Made by a program: the position numbers and the translations under genes. 12,831 nucleotides of DNA. It comes from Bacillota bacterium (lineage in GTDB: Bacteria > Bacillota > Clostridia > Lachnospirales > Anaerotignaceae). The notes under the pieces are model-generated. The model saw nothing but the letters and a program-made list of their open reading frames with translations. It made no database searches and was not told the origin of the DNA. The stretch covers positions 1 through 12,831 of the forward strand of contig JAEZPX010000062.1 in the NCBI GenBank assembly GCA_023413275.1, written 5' to 3'. Positions 1 to 7,446 of the stretch are shown here, one piece after another. Every line of letters begins with the position of its first letter. Positions within the stretch are counted from its first letter, which is position 1.

Positions 1-24
1 GTTTAAAGGATAAGGGATTGATTC

Positions 25-957
25 TTAAAATTTAGACATAAGATTTTTAATTTTATCACGGAATGCCTGACGATCTACATTTGTTACAATATAAGCATTA
101 TGCTCAAATTGTTTATCGCTATATAAATCTGTCACCGTTTTACCAAGGGTTATTTGACCTTTTGTTTCTACTCGGATACCCACATGATGGGTTTCAAATA
201 TACTGTCATCTACTGCGTATAGTACTGCCGCAGGGTCGTGTAAGGCCACGCCTTTATAACCCAGCTTTTGATAATGTTTCAGACCGCCCTGCATGACATC
301 CCGAAAAATTTTTGCTTGAAAAGAACCTAAAGAGCCTATTTCTTCAATCTCTTCTGCAGTTAAATAAGCCTTTAAGGTTACATCTAGACCACACATATAA
401 ACCGGCACCCCACAGCAGAACAGCATATCTGCTGATTCTGGGTCAACGTAGATATTAAATTCAGCAGTGGGTGTCACATTGCCGCCAATTGCAGCACCAC
501 CCATAATAACGATGCGTTTAATCAGTTTAGGAAGTTCGCTATATTTAGACAAGGCAATACCAAGGTTTGTCATAGGGCCAACTGCGATGATAACCAATTC
601 TCCATTGCACTCTTTTGCAATACGATAAATGGCATCCCATGCTTTCTCTTCTTCAATCTTTGTGTTTGTTACTTCAGCAGGATAGGAAACACCACCAAAT
701 CCATCGACTCCATGAATTTTCTCGGCAGTTACAGGCTCACGAAACATTGGTCTGTCAGCTCCCATATAAATGGGGATATCTTTGCCCATAGCATGTCTTA
801 CTTTCACAGCATTTGCCGTTGTTTTATCAACGCCAACATTACCAGCCACCGTTGTAATTGCACGAATATCCAATTCCTCTAAGCGGCTCGCCAACAATAA
901 CGCCGCTGTATCGTCAACACCTGGATCACAGTCGATAATTACTGGGAAACGATTCAT
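25..957 (-). CDS. Nucleoside hydrolase, IunH/Rih family (second of the pair)
   Basis: A 310-residue protein of the inosine-uridine nucleoside N-ribohydrolase family, which hydrolyses the N-glycosidic bond of ribonucleosides to free base and ribose in the cytoplasm. The calcium-binding signature is present near the N-terminus (D9, D11, D15, D16 in DCDPGVDD). His82 (IHGVDG), the N168/D172 motif (EFNIYVDPESA) and the catalytic-type H240-D241 pair (LHDP) are also intact, and the length is normal for the family. The start is supported by GGGAGGTGG five bases upstream. Its ATG overlaps the stop of the preceding hydrolase by four bases (ATGA, 954-957), so the two are probably translationally coupled. 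It closes an operon with a nucleoside ABC transporter. Base specificity (purine, pyrimidine or mixed) cannot be read from the sequence. No clear terminator fits in the 24 bases left before the window edge. Confidence 0.93.
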   Translation of the reverse strand: MNRFPVIIDCDPGVDDTAALLLASRLEELDIRAITTVAGNVGVDKTTANAVKVRHAMGKDIPIYMGADRPMFREPVTAEKIHGVDGFGGVSYPAEVTNTKIEEEKAWDAIYRIAKECNGELVIIAVGPMTNLGIALSKYSELPKLIKRIVIMGGAAIGGNVTPTAEFNIYVDPESADMLFCCGVPVYMCGLDVTLKAYLTAEEIEEIGSLGSFQAKIFRDVMQGGLKHYQKLGYKGVALHDPAAVLYAVDDSIFETHHVGIRVETKGQITLGKTVTDLYSDKQFEHNAYIVTNVDRQAFRDKIKNLMSKF

Positions 958-1895
958 TTTGCCACCTCCCCATATACACTGATTGCTTCTACCAACAGGT
1001 CAACAAAAGCTTGTCTGTTAATACCCATCAATACTTTAGCATTTGGAACTACACCTAAAACATGATCAAAGTCGGCCACCGTTGTGCCTTTACAGAAATC
1101 ACCCGTGGTCTCAACCTCAACGTATAAATCTTTTGATTCCATAATTTCAGGTTTGATTAAGGCAGCCACTGCAACTGCATCATGGACAGGTGCACCTTCG
1201 TAACCCAAGGTTCTATGGAATTGATAAAAGAATTCCAACCATTCAGCAACAATGATGGCAACATGATTACCCAGGGCACGGATACGTTCAAAATCTTCGG
1301 GGAAAATCATTGCCTTTTCTGTTACATCCAAGCCTGCCATAATAATTGGTATTCCAGATTTGAATACTACATCAGCAGCTTCAGGATCTACCAATATATT
1401 AAATTCTGCCGCAGGTGTCCAATTTCCGTACTGCACACCGCCGCCCATCAGTGAAATCTGCTTAATATTTCCTTTCAACTCTGGGTGAGCCAACAATAGC
1501 GCTGCAACGTTTGTTAATGGGCCTGTAGGCACAATTGTAATAGGCTCATCACTCTCGTGAATAATCTTAGCCATCAGGGTAACTGCATCCATATCAACAA
1601 CATCAAAATCAGGTTCAGGCAATTCTGGGCCATCTAAACCGGACTCACCATGAACCGTAGGTGCAATGATGGGTTCTGCAATCAAAGGTCTAACGCGGCC
1701 CTTTGCAGTCGGAACATGCAGGTTAATCAATGTACAAATGCGAAGGGCATTGTATGTTGTTTTTTCAATTGTCTGATTACCACAACAAGATGTAACAGCA
1801 CGAATGTCGAGAACCGGACTAGCGTTTGCCAATACCCATGCAATGGCATCATCATGTCCTGGATCTCCGTCTAAAATAATAGGAATCCTCTTCAT
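954..1895 (-). CDS. Nucleoside hydrolase, IunH/Rih family (first of the pair)
   Basis: A 313-residue paralogue of the hydrolase that follows it, also expected to split imported ribonucleosides into base and ribose. Visible family motifs are DGDPGHDD (D9, D11, D15, D16, calcium site), VHGESGLDG around H82, EFNILVDPEAA (N166, D170) and VHDA (H238, D239). It differs clearly from its neighbour: the H82 loop is HGESGLDG here and HGVDGFGG there, and the late motif is HDA instead of HDP. The two are therefore diverged paralogues, not a recent copy, and may have different substrate ranges. The start is well supported by AAGGAGG seven bases before the ATG. A 70-bp gap with a strong hairpin (1923-1954) separates it from the upstream permease gene. 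Confidence 0.93.
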   Translation of the reverse strand: MKRIPIILDGDPGHDDAIAWVLANASPVLDIRAVTSCCGNQTIEKTTYNALRICTLINLHVPTAKGRVRPLIAEPIIAPTVHGESGLDGPELPEPDFDVVDMDAVTLMAKIIHESDEPITIVPTGPLTNVAALLLAHPELKGNIKQISLMGGGVQYGNWTPAAEFNILVDPEAADVVFKSGIPIIMAGLDVTEKAMIFPEDFERIRALGNHVAIIVAEWLEFFYQFHRTLGYEGAPVHDAVAVAALIKPEIMESKDLYVEVETTGDFCKGTTVADFDHVLGVVPNAKVLMGINRQAFVDLLVEAISVYGEVAK

Positions 1896-1922
1896 GTTAT
1901 CCTCCTTATTTACTATACTTGA

Positions 1923-1954
1923 AAAGTTGACAAGGTATGTCCCCTGCCAACTTT
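1923..1954 (-). terminator. Hairpin before the hydrolase pair (attenuator or mRNA-stability element)
   Basis: On the minus strand a 13-bp stem (all pairs formed, including G-U) closes a six-base loop, GACATA, and is followed by only four T residues. It lies 12 bases after the permease stop and 28 bases before the hydrolase ATG. The stem is strong but the T tract is short, so I read it as a leaky terminator or a processing/stability element, not a full stop. I saw no convincing promoter between it and the hydrolase gene, so the hydrolases probably depend on readthrough. Confidence 0.6.
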
Positions 1955-1965
1955 CAGTAATATTA

Positions 1966-2910
1966 TTATTTCGCCTTATCTCTAAAGCGCTTTACTCTTT
2001 TTAGTGTACTCAAAGCATAAATAACCAAACCGATAATCGTAACCGCATAGGGAATCGATGCCACGAGATATGAGGAGAATCCTTGCATACCCTCCATCTT
2101 ACTGCCCAATGCGCTGGCAAAACCGAATAATAAGGATGCCAACATTGCACCAACAGGCTCACCTTGCCCCATTGCTTGGGCAGCCAAAGCAATGAAACCA
2201 CGACCTGCTACAATACCAATGTTCCAGCTTTGAGAATAATACATAGACATATATGCGCCACCCAAGCCTGCTAACGCCCCGGAAATTGCCAACGCAATAT
2301 ACTGTGTTCTCAGCACACTAACACCAACACTATCTGCCGCATGAGAATTTTCACCTACAGCGCGAATTCTAAGTCCCATTGCTGTTTTATACAGTAAAAT
2401 CCAAACAAGGAATACTAGAAGAAACGCAACATAAGTCAACACTGAATGTCCAGAAAAAATCTGCCCAATTACAGGGATATTCTTTAATATAGGAATATGA
2501 ACCTTTGGTGTCAGCATATTTGGTGTTGTAAGACTTGCGGTATTTCCCTTTAAACCTGTAAAAAGGTAAAGTAAGAAAACCGTACCGCCACCACCTATTA
2601 AATTGACAGCAATACCCGATAAAATGATATCGGTTTTCAATTTCAGTGCGAATATAGCCATTATCATTGCCACAAGAACACCGATTGCTACAGCACCAAG
2701 AACTCCAATGAGCCAATTGTTTGACCAATAGGAAAATAGCACACCGAATAATGCGGAAATCATCATAATACCTTCCAGACCGATGTTTACCACACCGCCC
2801 TTTTCAGCGACAACTGCCGCCAAAGCAGCAAATAAAATCGGAGAAGTAATACGAATAATGGAATAGCCAAAGCTGGCAGAAAATACCATATTGATTAACT
2901 GTTCAAACAT
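1966..2910 (-). CDS. Nucleoside ABC transporter permease (NupQ/YufQ-like)
   Basis: A 314-residue, highly hydrophobic protein of the branched-chain amino acid/ribose-type permease family (BPD_transp_2). It matches the shorter of the two permeases in BMP-dependent nucleoside importers such as Bacillus NupQ. Many membrane segments are visible along its length. The conserved N-terminal stretch with AEKGGVVNIGLEGIMM, characteristic of this subfamily, begins around residue 35, and a glycine/alanine-rich segment (ISGALAGLGGAYMS) lies in the second half. It should form the transmembrane channel with the longer permease encoded just upstream. Its ATG overlaps the upstream stop by one base (TAATG) and is preceded by GGAAGGGGG, so the two subunits are likely made in equal amounts by coupled translation. 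Confidence 0.92.
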   Translation of the reverse strand: MFEQLINMVFSASFGYSIIRITSPILFAALAAVVAEKGGVVNIGLEGIMMISALFGVLFSYWSNNWLIGVLGAVAIGVLVAMIMAIFALKLKTDIILSGIAVNLIGGGGTVFLLYLFTGLKGNTASLTTPNMLTPKVHIPILKNIPVIGQIFSGHSVLTYVAFLLVFLVWILLYKTAMGLRIRAVGENSHAADSVGVSVLRTQYIALAISGALAGLGGAYMSMYYSQSWNIGIVAGRGFIALAAQAMGQGEPVGAMLASLLFGFASALGSKMEGMQGFSSYLVASIPYAVTIIGLVIYALSTLKRVKRFRDKAK

Positions 2911-4022
2911 TATGCATTACCCCCTTCCTTTGCTGTTTCAAGTTGTTTTTTCTGCAATTCTTCTTTTGCGTCTTTTACAACAATCTTCTGACGTGTGCCA
3001 GAGAGGAAATGCTCTGCCGCAAAGAACAGGAAGATAACAGCCTGAATAATATCAATCATTTCAGCAGGAACCCCTGCGTAAATAGACATAAGTTCACATC
3101 CTCTATTCAAATAAGAGATAAAGAATGCCGCAAATGGAATCATTATGGGATTATTTTTAGCAAGGATTGCAACGGTAATACCAGTCCAGCCATATCCAGG
3201 TAAATCAAGCCACAAGAAGGTCTTATATCTACCCAACATTTCAATGGCACCACCCATACCGGAAAGCATACCACCAATCACCTGAGATAAAACAATGATA
3301 CCGCCAACTTTCATTCCTGAATACTTGGAGAAGGATTCATTAATACCAATCATGCGGATGGAATATCCCCAACGTGTACGATGCATAAAATATGCGGCAA
3401 TGATGGTTGCAATAATTGCTATTGCAAATCCCCATGATAATTCAGTGTTTGGTATCATTTTAGGAATTGTAGCAGTATCCAAAAAAGGATACGTCTGGGT
3501 AGCACCTTTGCTTCTATCTGCAAAAACATTATTCAAAAAATGTAATATGATAAACATGATAACGTAATTCATCATTAAGGAGCATACCATCTCACTGGCC
3601 TTTAGCTTCACCTTAATTACAGCGGGAATAATCATAACCAAACCGCCAATAATCGCTCCTGCCAATATTGCAACAAAAACATGAACACCAGCGCCCAAAG
3701 GAAGATAGATGCCGATAACAGCAGCTATAAAACCGCCAAGCATTACTGCACCTTCGCCTCCCAAGTTAAACTGATTGGCTGAGAACATAACGCAAACCGC
3801 CAAACCAGTAAATATAATTGGTGTCATACGAGCGAAAATTGTAAAAATTGATTTGGCATTTAGTGCACCATTACTAATAATGGGTTTGATTAACAGACAT
3901 TCCAAAGCTTGTCCCGGATCATCCGCACAAATCAAAATTAAAATAAAAGCAACGAGAATCGCAATGGCAATTGCTACGAATCCACGGAAAAATTCAAACA
4001 TATTTTGACGCTTATTTTCCAT
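2910..4022 (-). CDS. Nucleoside ABC transporter permease (NupP/YufP-like)
   Basis: A 370-residue integral membrane protein and the longer permease partner of a BMP-type nucleoside importer. The N-terminus (about residues 15-31) is a hydrophobic anchor, followed by a loop containing LLIKPIISNGALNAKSI and then a run of further hydrophobic segments. The motif FSANQFNLGGEGAVMLGG corresponds to the NIGxEG region conserved in this permease family. The C-terminus is charged and Lys/Glu-rich, consistent with a cytoplasmic tail. Translation starts at an ATG with GGAGGAG upstream, inside the last 11 bases of the ATPase gene (overlap 4012-4022). This tight packing supports stoichiometric assembly of ATPase and permeases. 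The substrate is assigned as nucleosides from the family and from the hydrolases downstream. Confidence 0.92.
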   Translation of the reverse strand: MENKRQNMFEFFRGFVAIAIAILVAFILILICADDPGQALECLLIKPIISNGALNAKSIFTIFARMTPIIFTGLAVCVMFSANQFNLGGEGAVMLGGFIAAVIGIYLPLGAGVHVFVAILAGAIIGGLVMIIPAVIKVKLKASEMVCSLMMNYVIMFIILHFLNNVFADRSKGATQTYPFLDTATIPKMIPNTELSWGFAIAIIATIIAAYFMHRTRWGYSIRMIGINESFSKYSGMKVGGIIVLSQVIGGMLSGMGGAIEMLGRYKTFLWLDLPGYGWTGITVAILAKNNPIMIPFAAFFISYLNRGCELMSIYAGVPAEMIDIIQAVIFLFFAAEHFLSGTRQKIVVKDAKEELQKKQLETAKEGGNA

Positions 4023-5583
4023 GTATAACTCCTCCTATCTCTTCAGCACTTTGTTGTTTTAAACCTAACATATATTCACCCATAATGGTGTCATTTAAAA
4101 CAGCTGTATCTTCAAAATAAGCGGCGATTTTACCGTTATACATGATAATTAAGCTATCGGAAAGCTCCATTACTTCGTTTAAGTCGGCAGAAACCAAAAG
4201 AACGGCAGCACCCTCACGGCTTAGTTCAACTAATTTTTTGCGAATAAACTCTGTTGCACCAACATCAATTCCTCTGGTTGGCTGGTCTGCAATAATCAAA
4301 ATAGGTTCGCTGGAAAATTCTCTGGCAACAACAACCTTCTGAATATTACCCCCGGAAAGCATACCAACCTGCTGTCTGCGAGACTTGCATAGGACTTTGT
4401 AATCTTTAATCAGCTTATCACTATCCTCATGCATGGCCTTCAAATTGAATAAGGGGCCGTTGTTATATTTTTTATCAGCAGCACGGTCGCTCATCAGGTT
4501 TTCTTCAATTGTACCGGTTCCTGCTATACCAAAGGTCATTCTGTCTTCAGGAATCAAAGAAACACCCATATCTCTGATTTCTCTTTGGGGGCGACCCAAA
4601 ATATTTTTTCCATTTACAGTTGCTGCACCATCATCAGGAACATTTAAGTTAAAAAGCATATCAACCAATTCTCGCTGACCGTTGCCTTCAACACCAGCAA
4701 TTCCTAATATTTCACCTTTTCTTACGTCAAAGGAGAGTTTATCAAGCATTTTTTTATTCCAATCATTGGTATATTCCAAATCACGCACGCTTAAAACAAT
4801 ATCTGTAGGCTGTGCCTGCTCTTTTTCAACCGTAAGCACTACATCACGACCAACCATCAAACGAGAGATTTCTTCTTTAGAAATTTCCGCTGTTTCATGT
4901 ACGCCCATGGATTTGCCACTACGCATAATGGTAAGTCTATCAGTAATTTGTTTAATTTCGTTCAACTTATGAGAAATGAAGATCAAAGTATAGCCTTGTT
5001 CTTTTAAGTGCATCAATTCTTTGAATAATTCTTCTGTTTCCTGTGTTGTTAACACGGCGGTTGGTTCATCAAGAATAAGTATTTTTGCCCCACGAACCAA
5101 TGCCTTTAGAATTTCAACCTTTTGCTTCATGCCAACAGGGATATCTCTCACCTTTGCATGAGGATCTACAAAAAGGTTATATTTTTTTGAAAATTCCTCT
5201 GTGATTTCAACGGCTTTTTTGTAATTGATAAATAACCTGTTTCCTTGCTTTGGTTCCATCCCTAAAACCATATTTTCGGCTACAGTTAAGCTTGGTACCA
5301 ACATAAAATGTTGATGCACCATACCAATTCCTTTAGAAATTGCCACAGTTGGTGATGAAAGTGATACTTTTTCCCCATTAATGATAATTTCACCTTCCGT
5401 AGGCTGTTCCAAACCAAAAAGCATTTTCATTAACGTAGATTTACCGGCACCGTTCTCACCCATAAGCGCATGGATTTCTCCACGTCTTACACTAAAGTCA
5501 ACCCCTTGATTTGCGGCAATCCCATTTGGATAAACTTTGGTGATCCCTTTCATTTGAACAACGAAATCGTTGTTGTCAGACAT
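4012..5583 (-). CDS. Nucleoside ABC transporter, double ATP-binding protein (NupO/YufO-like)
   Basis: A 523-residue cytoplasmic protein with two fused ABC nucleotide-binding domains that powers nucleoside import. Domain 1 has Walker A GENGAGKST (42-50), a Q-loop at H90-Q91, a degenerate signature PVGMKQK (149-155), Walker B with D172-E173, and switch H205. Domain 2 has a Walker A-like GVEGNGQRE (297-305) lacking the usual Lys, a full signature LSGGN (409-413), D433-Q434 where D-E is usual, and A466 in place of the switch His. This asymmetry is normal for ribose- and nucleoside-type double ATPases and suggests one productive ATP site. I chose the ATG at 5583 (MSDNND) because GAGGAGGGG lies seven bases upstream; an ATG eight codons earlier (5607) has no good ribosome site. 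A promoter and hairpin lie in the gap before the gene. Confidence 0.94.
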   Translation of the reverse strand: MSDNNDFVVQMKGITKVYPNGIAANQGVDFSVRRGEIHALMGENGAGKSTLMKMLFGLEQPTEGEIIINGEKVSLSSPTVAISKGIGMVHQHFMLVPSLTVAENMVLGMEPKQGNRLFINYKKAVEITEEFSKKYNLFVDPHAKVRDIPVGMKQKVEILKALVRGAKILILDEPTAVLTTQETEELFKELMHLKEQGYTLIFISHKLNEIKQITDRLTIMRSGKSMGVHETAEISKEEISRLMVGRDVVLTVEKEQAQPTDIVLSVRDLEYTNDWNKKMLDKLSFDVRKGEILGIAGVEGNGQRELVDMLFNLNVPDDGAATVNGKNILGRPQREIRDMGVSLIPEDRMTFGIAGTGTIEENLMSDRAADKKYNNGPLFNLKAMHEDSDKLIKDYKVLCKSRRQQVGMLSGGNIQKVVVAREFSSEPILIIADQPTRGIDVGATEFIRKKLVELSREGAAVLLVSADLNEVMELSDSLIIMYNGKIAAYFEDTAVLNDTIMGEYMLGLKQQSAEEIGGVIHGK

Positions 5584-5657
5584 TGCGGTTCCCCTCCTCT
5601 TTTGCATTTCTTTAAATTAAGCAGAAAGTCCATTACCTTTTTTAACCATGTACCTTC

Positions 5658-5693
5658 AAAAAAACTCTTTATATCTGATTAAAAAGTTTTTTT
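5658..5693 (-). repeat. A/T-rich inverted repeat in the leader of the ATPase gene
   Basis: On the minus strand a 14-bp stem (seven A-U pairs at the base, one G-U inside) closes an eight-base loop, ATCAGATA. The T7 tract is part of the stem, so this is not a typical terminator. If transcription starts from the promoter at 5707-5735, this stem would sit at the extreme 5' end of the message. It could then protect the mRNA or slow the polymerase. Function is inferred; the pairing is directly visible. Confidence 0.55.
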
Positions 5694-5706
5694 CAAACTG
5701 CATGAT

Positions 5707-5735
5707 ATTTTACAACCTCATACAAACGTTGCCAA
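5707..5735 (-). promoter_or_regulatory. Sigma-A promoter for the ATPase/permease/hydrolase genes
   Basis: The minus strand carries TTGGCA (5735-5730), a 17-base spacer, then TAAAAT (5712-5707), which is five of six consensus bases at each box with ideal spacing. It lies between the hairpin that follows the lipoprotein gene and the ATPase start, giving a leader of roughly 115 bases. It would supply transport and hydrolase genes independently of readthrough from the lipoprotein gene. Confidence 0.6.
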
Positions 5736-5778
5736 AATTAAACAATAAAAGTAAATTTAAGGAAGTATTTAATTTAAA

Positions 5779-5816
5779 GGTAAAAGGGGAGCATAAAAGC
5801 CCCCCTACATTTTACC
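5779..5816 (-). terminator. Leaky hairpin terminator after the lipoprotein gene
   Basis: It starts 28 bases past the lipoprotein stop. The minus strand folds as GGTAAAA/TTTTACC (seven pairs), a four-base bulge, then a G-rich stem of about seven pairs against GCTCCCC, with loop TTTTAT. Only three T residues follow, so partial readthrough is likely. Such an element after the binding-protein gene is common in ABC importers and keeps binding protein in excess over the membrane complex. Confidence 0.65.
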
Positions 5817-5843
5817 AGCAATCAAACGTTTTGATAAAAATCA

Positions 5844-6971
5844 TCAAGGTTTTACTGATTCTCTTAACTGCTGAACTTCGTTTGTCTCATTTCCAATTGC
5901 TGTAGGAACTACAACTTCACCCTTGGAAATAGCATCAATTGCAGCAGTTACTTTTTCTTTCACTGCAGCAGGTGTTTTGCTGTCATAGTTTTTATCTGTA
6001 ACAACGCCAATGCCGCCTTCTTTCATGCCCAATAAAGTCTGCTGACCAAAATGCTCAACACCCTTATCCCATTCATCAAAGAACCAAACCAAAGAATTAC
6101 CAATGTTCTTCAAACCAGATGTTAATGTGATTGCAGCCATTTCAGGAGAGAAAGTCAATTCCTGATCGGAGTCAACACCAATAAAGTAAGCTTTGCCTGT
6201 TTCCAAAGCTGCTTCAGCAGCGCCATTGCCGGAGTTACCAGCAACACCCCAGATGATGTCACATTTTTTATCGTTAATCATAGATTCCGCCAATTCTTTT
6301 GCCTTAGCGGGATCAACATAGCTATTTACATATCTTGTATCAATTTTAATATCAGGGTTGGAATTCTGTGCACCCAGAATAAAGCCATACAAGAAGTCAT
6401 TAATAACAGGGCTGTCAACGCCACCTACAAAACCGATTACTGCATCTTCGTTAATACCTTCAACGCTTGTCTCTGTTGTCATTGCACCAGCGTAAACGCC
6501 AACCAAGTAGCCCAAGTCATTCTGAGCATAGCTCAAGTTTGCAACGTTAGGCAATGTGTAGGTTGTGGCATCATAAATGAGGTACTTTTGATCAGGGAAC
6601 TGCTCAGCAACATTTTTCAGGTAATCTGGCATCTGGTATGTACCACAGATAATCAGATCATAATCACCGGAAGCAGAAACCTCTTCCAAATATCCCTGCC
6701 ATTTTGCTTGATCTTCTGTTGTGCCACCCATCTCGATGGTTTTGAAATCAATTCTGCCATCGGCTTTCAATTTCTCCAGACCAGCTTGTGCGGAGTCAAA
6801 GAAGGATTTGTCGCCCAAAGTACCATTTACCAGGTTGCAAACCTTGTAAACCTTTTTATCCCCCTCTGCAGTATCTCCTTTATCAGCGTCTGTGTTGGTT
6901 TTGCTGCCACAACCAGCCAGCATGGAAACAGCCAGTGCAGAAGCAAGAAGCATGGAAAGCAATTTTTTCAT
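5844..6971 (-). CDS. BMP-family nucleoside-binding lipoprotein (NupN/PnrA-like)
   Basis: A 375-residue extracellular substrate-binding protein of the basic membrane protein (BMP) family. The N-terminus is a lipoprotein signal peptide: KK, a hydrophobic core, then the lipobox LAGC with lipidated Cys21. A Ser/Thr/Asp/Lys-rich linker follows. The mature part has family landmarks, including TLGDKSFFDSAQAG near the N-terminus (an aromatic there stacks on the base in characterised members), LGYLVGVYAGAMT in the middle, and GVAGNSGNGAAEAA followed by FIGVDSDQE. PnrA of Treponema and NupN of Bacillus bind purine or mixed nucleosides. The downstream hydrolases support nucleosides as ligand here, but the exact base preference is unknown. 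AAGGGAG seven bases before the ATG supports the start. It is the first gene of the operon and has its own promoter. Confidence 0.94.
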   Translation of the reverse strand: MKKLLSMLLASALAVSMLAGCGSKTNTDADKGDTAEGDKKVYKVCNLVNGTLGDKSFFDSAQAGLEKLKADGRIDFKTIEMGGTTEDQAKWQGYLEEVSASGDYDLIICGTYQMPDYLKNVAEQFPDQKYLIYDATTYTLPNVANLSYAQNDLGYLVGVYAGAMTTETSVEGINEDAVIGFVGGVDSPVINDFLYGFILGAQNSNPDIKIDTRYVNSYVDPAKAKELAESMINDKKCDIIWGVAGNSGNGAAEAALETGKAYFIGVDSDQELTFSPEMAAITLTSGLKNIGNSLVWFFDEWDKGVEHFGQQTLLGMKEGGIGVVTDKNYDSKTPAAVKEKVTAAIDAISKGEVVVPTAIGNETNEVQQLRESVKP

Positions 6972-7029
6972 AGTTTTTCTCCCTTTCTTTTTGCATATTT
7001 TTTAATACTATTTGCAAAAGTGTCATAAT

Positions 7030-7049
7030 CATACGAGCTTTCGCATATG
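7030..7049. promoter_or_regulatory. Imperfect palindrome at the operon start point (possible operator)
   Basis: Two ten-base half-sites, catacgagct and the complement of ttcgcatatg, match at six of ten positions, with the outer four bases perfect. The element begins just after the -10 box and covers the predicted transcription start near 7046. That is a position where a repressor would block transcription. In RNA it would form a short imperfect stem. The regulator cannot be named. Confidence 0.3.
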
Positions 7050-7052
7050 GAT

Positions 7053-7081
7053 ATTTTACCTCTATTGCTCAATTTTGTCAA
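7053..7081 (-). promoter_or_regulatory. Sigma-A promoter of the nucleoside operon
   Basis: The minus strand shows a perfect TTGACA (7081-7076), a 17-base spacer, and TAAAAT (7058-7053). Predicted start is near 7046, giving a leader of about 75 bases before the lipoprotein ATG. The sequence just upstream is very A/T-rich, which may act as an UP element. No purine riboswitch core is recognisable in the leader. Confidence 0.75.
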
Positions 7082-7318
7082 TAAATTACCACTATATGGT
7101 CTAAAATTTGTATGAAATGTTTGTTATTTTACGACAATCCTTGCGTTTTTATACGTTTGTAATATGGCAGACATTGAATCAAAATGACTATTTGTGAAAT
7201 ATTGAGTAATTATTTACCAATTTATTATTTATGTCTAAAATCTCTTTTCTAGCAGCGGCCTTAATCAAACCATTCACTGACTCAAAACACTTTATACTTC
7301 GTTTTTATAAAGACTCAT
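7082..7318. other. A/T-rich intergenic stretch without a recognisable gene
   Basis: This is most of the 475-base gap between the lipoprotein gene and yajC. Both strands offer only very short reading frames without ribosome sites, and I saw no RNA-gene signature. It probably serves as upstream DNA for the nucleoside operon promoter. The part of the gap nearest yajC (7368-7446) also shows nothing beyond its 3' untranslated region. Confidence 0.5.
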
Positions 7319-7367
7319 AAAGAAAGCCCAATTTGCTTGGTTTTCACCTAATCAAACGGGCTTTTTT
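7319..7367 (-). terminator. Terminator downstream of yajC, probably bidirectional
   Basis: AAAGCCC (7323-7329) pairs with GGGCTTT (7358-7364), and a bulged continuation (GTTTG with CAAAT on the minus strand) extends the stem. Reading the minus strand, the tail is TTTCTTT, about 80 bases after the yajC stop. Reading the plus strand, the tail is six T residues. It separates yajC from the nucleoside operon promoter. Confidence 0.7.
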
Positions 7368-7446
7368 CAGTTCAGTTAAAACGTTTAATAATAATTCATT
7401 TCATAGACTAATACTTGATTTAATTCTGCACTACAAGTAAAAACAA

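Noticed and set aside
1896..1922. Separate promoter directly before the hydrolase pair
   Set aside because: TTGTCA with TAAATA would have only a 15-base spacer and a poor -10 box.
4012..5355. Loss of catalytic residues in the second ATPase domain as a broken gene
   Set aside because: Missing P-loop Lys, D-Q at Walker B and the absent switch His are normal for ribose/nucleoside-type double ATPases; the frame is intact.
6588..7028. Plus-strand 146-codon reading frame opposite the lipoprotein gene
   Set aside because: It is antisense to a clear BMP lipoprotein gene, has no family resemblance and no convincing ribosome site.
6972..7052. Purine riboswitch in the leader of the nucleoside operon
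   Set aside because: The leader is only about 75 bases and shows neither the conserved three-way-junction core nor an expression platform.
7071..7087. CodY-like box (AATTTT...AAATT) overlapping the -35 of the nucleoside operon
   Set aside because: Aligned to the CodY consensus it has about five mismatches and the wrong spacing between arms; likely chance in A/T-rich DNA.
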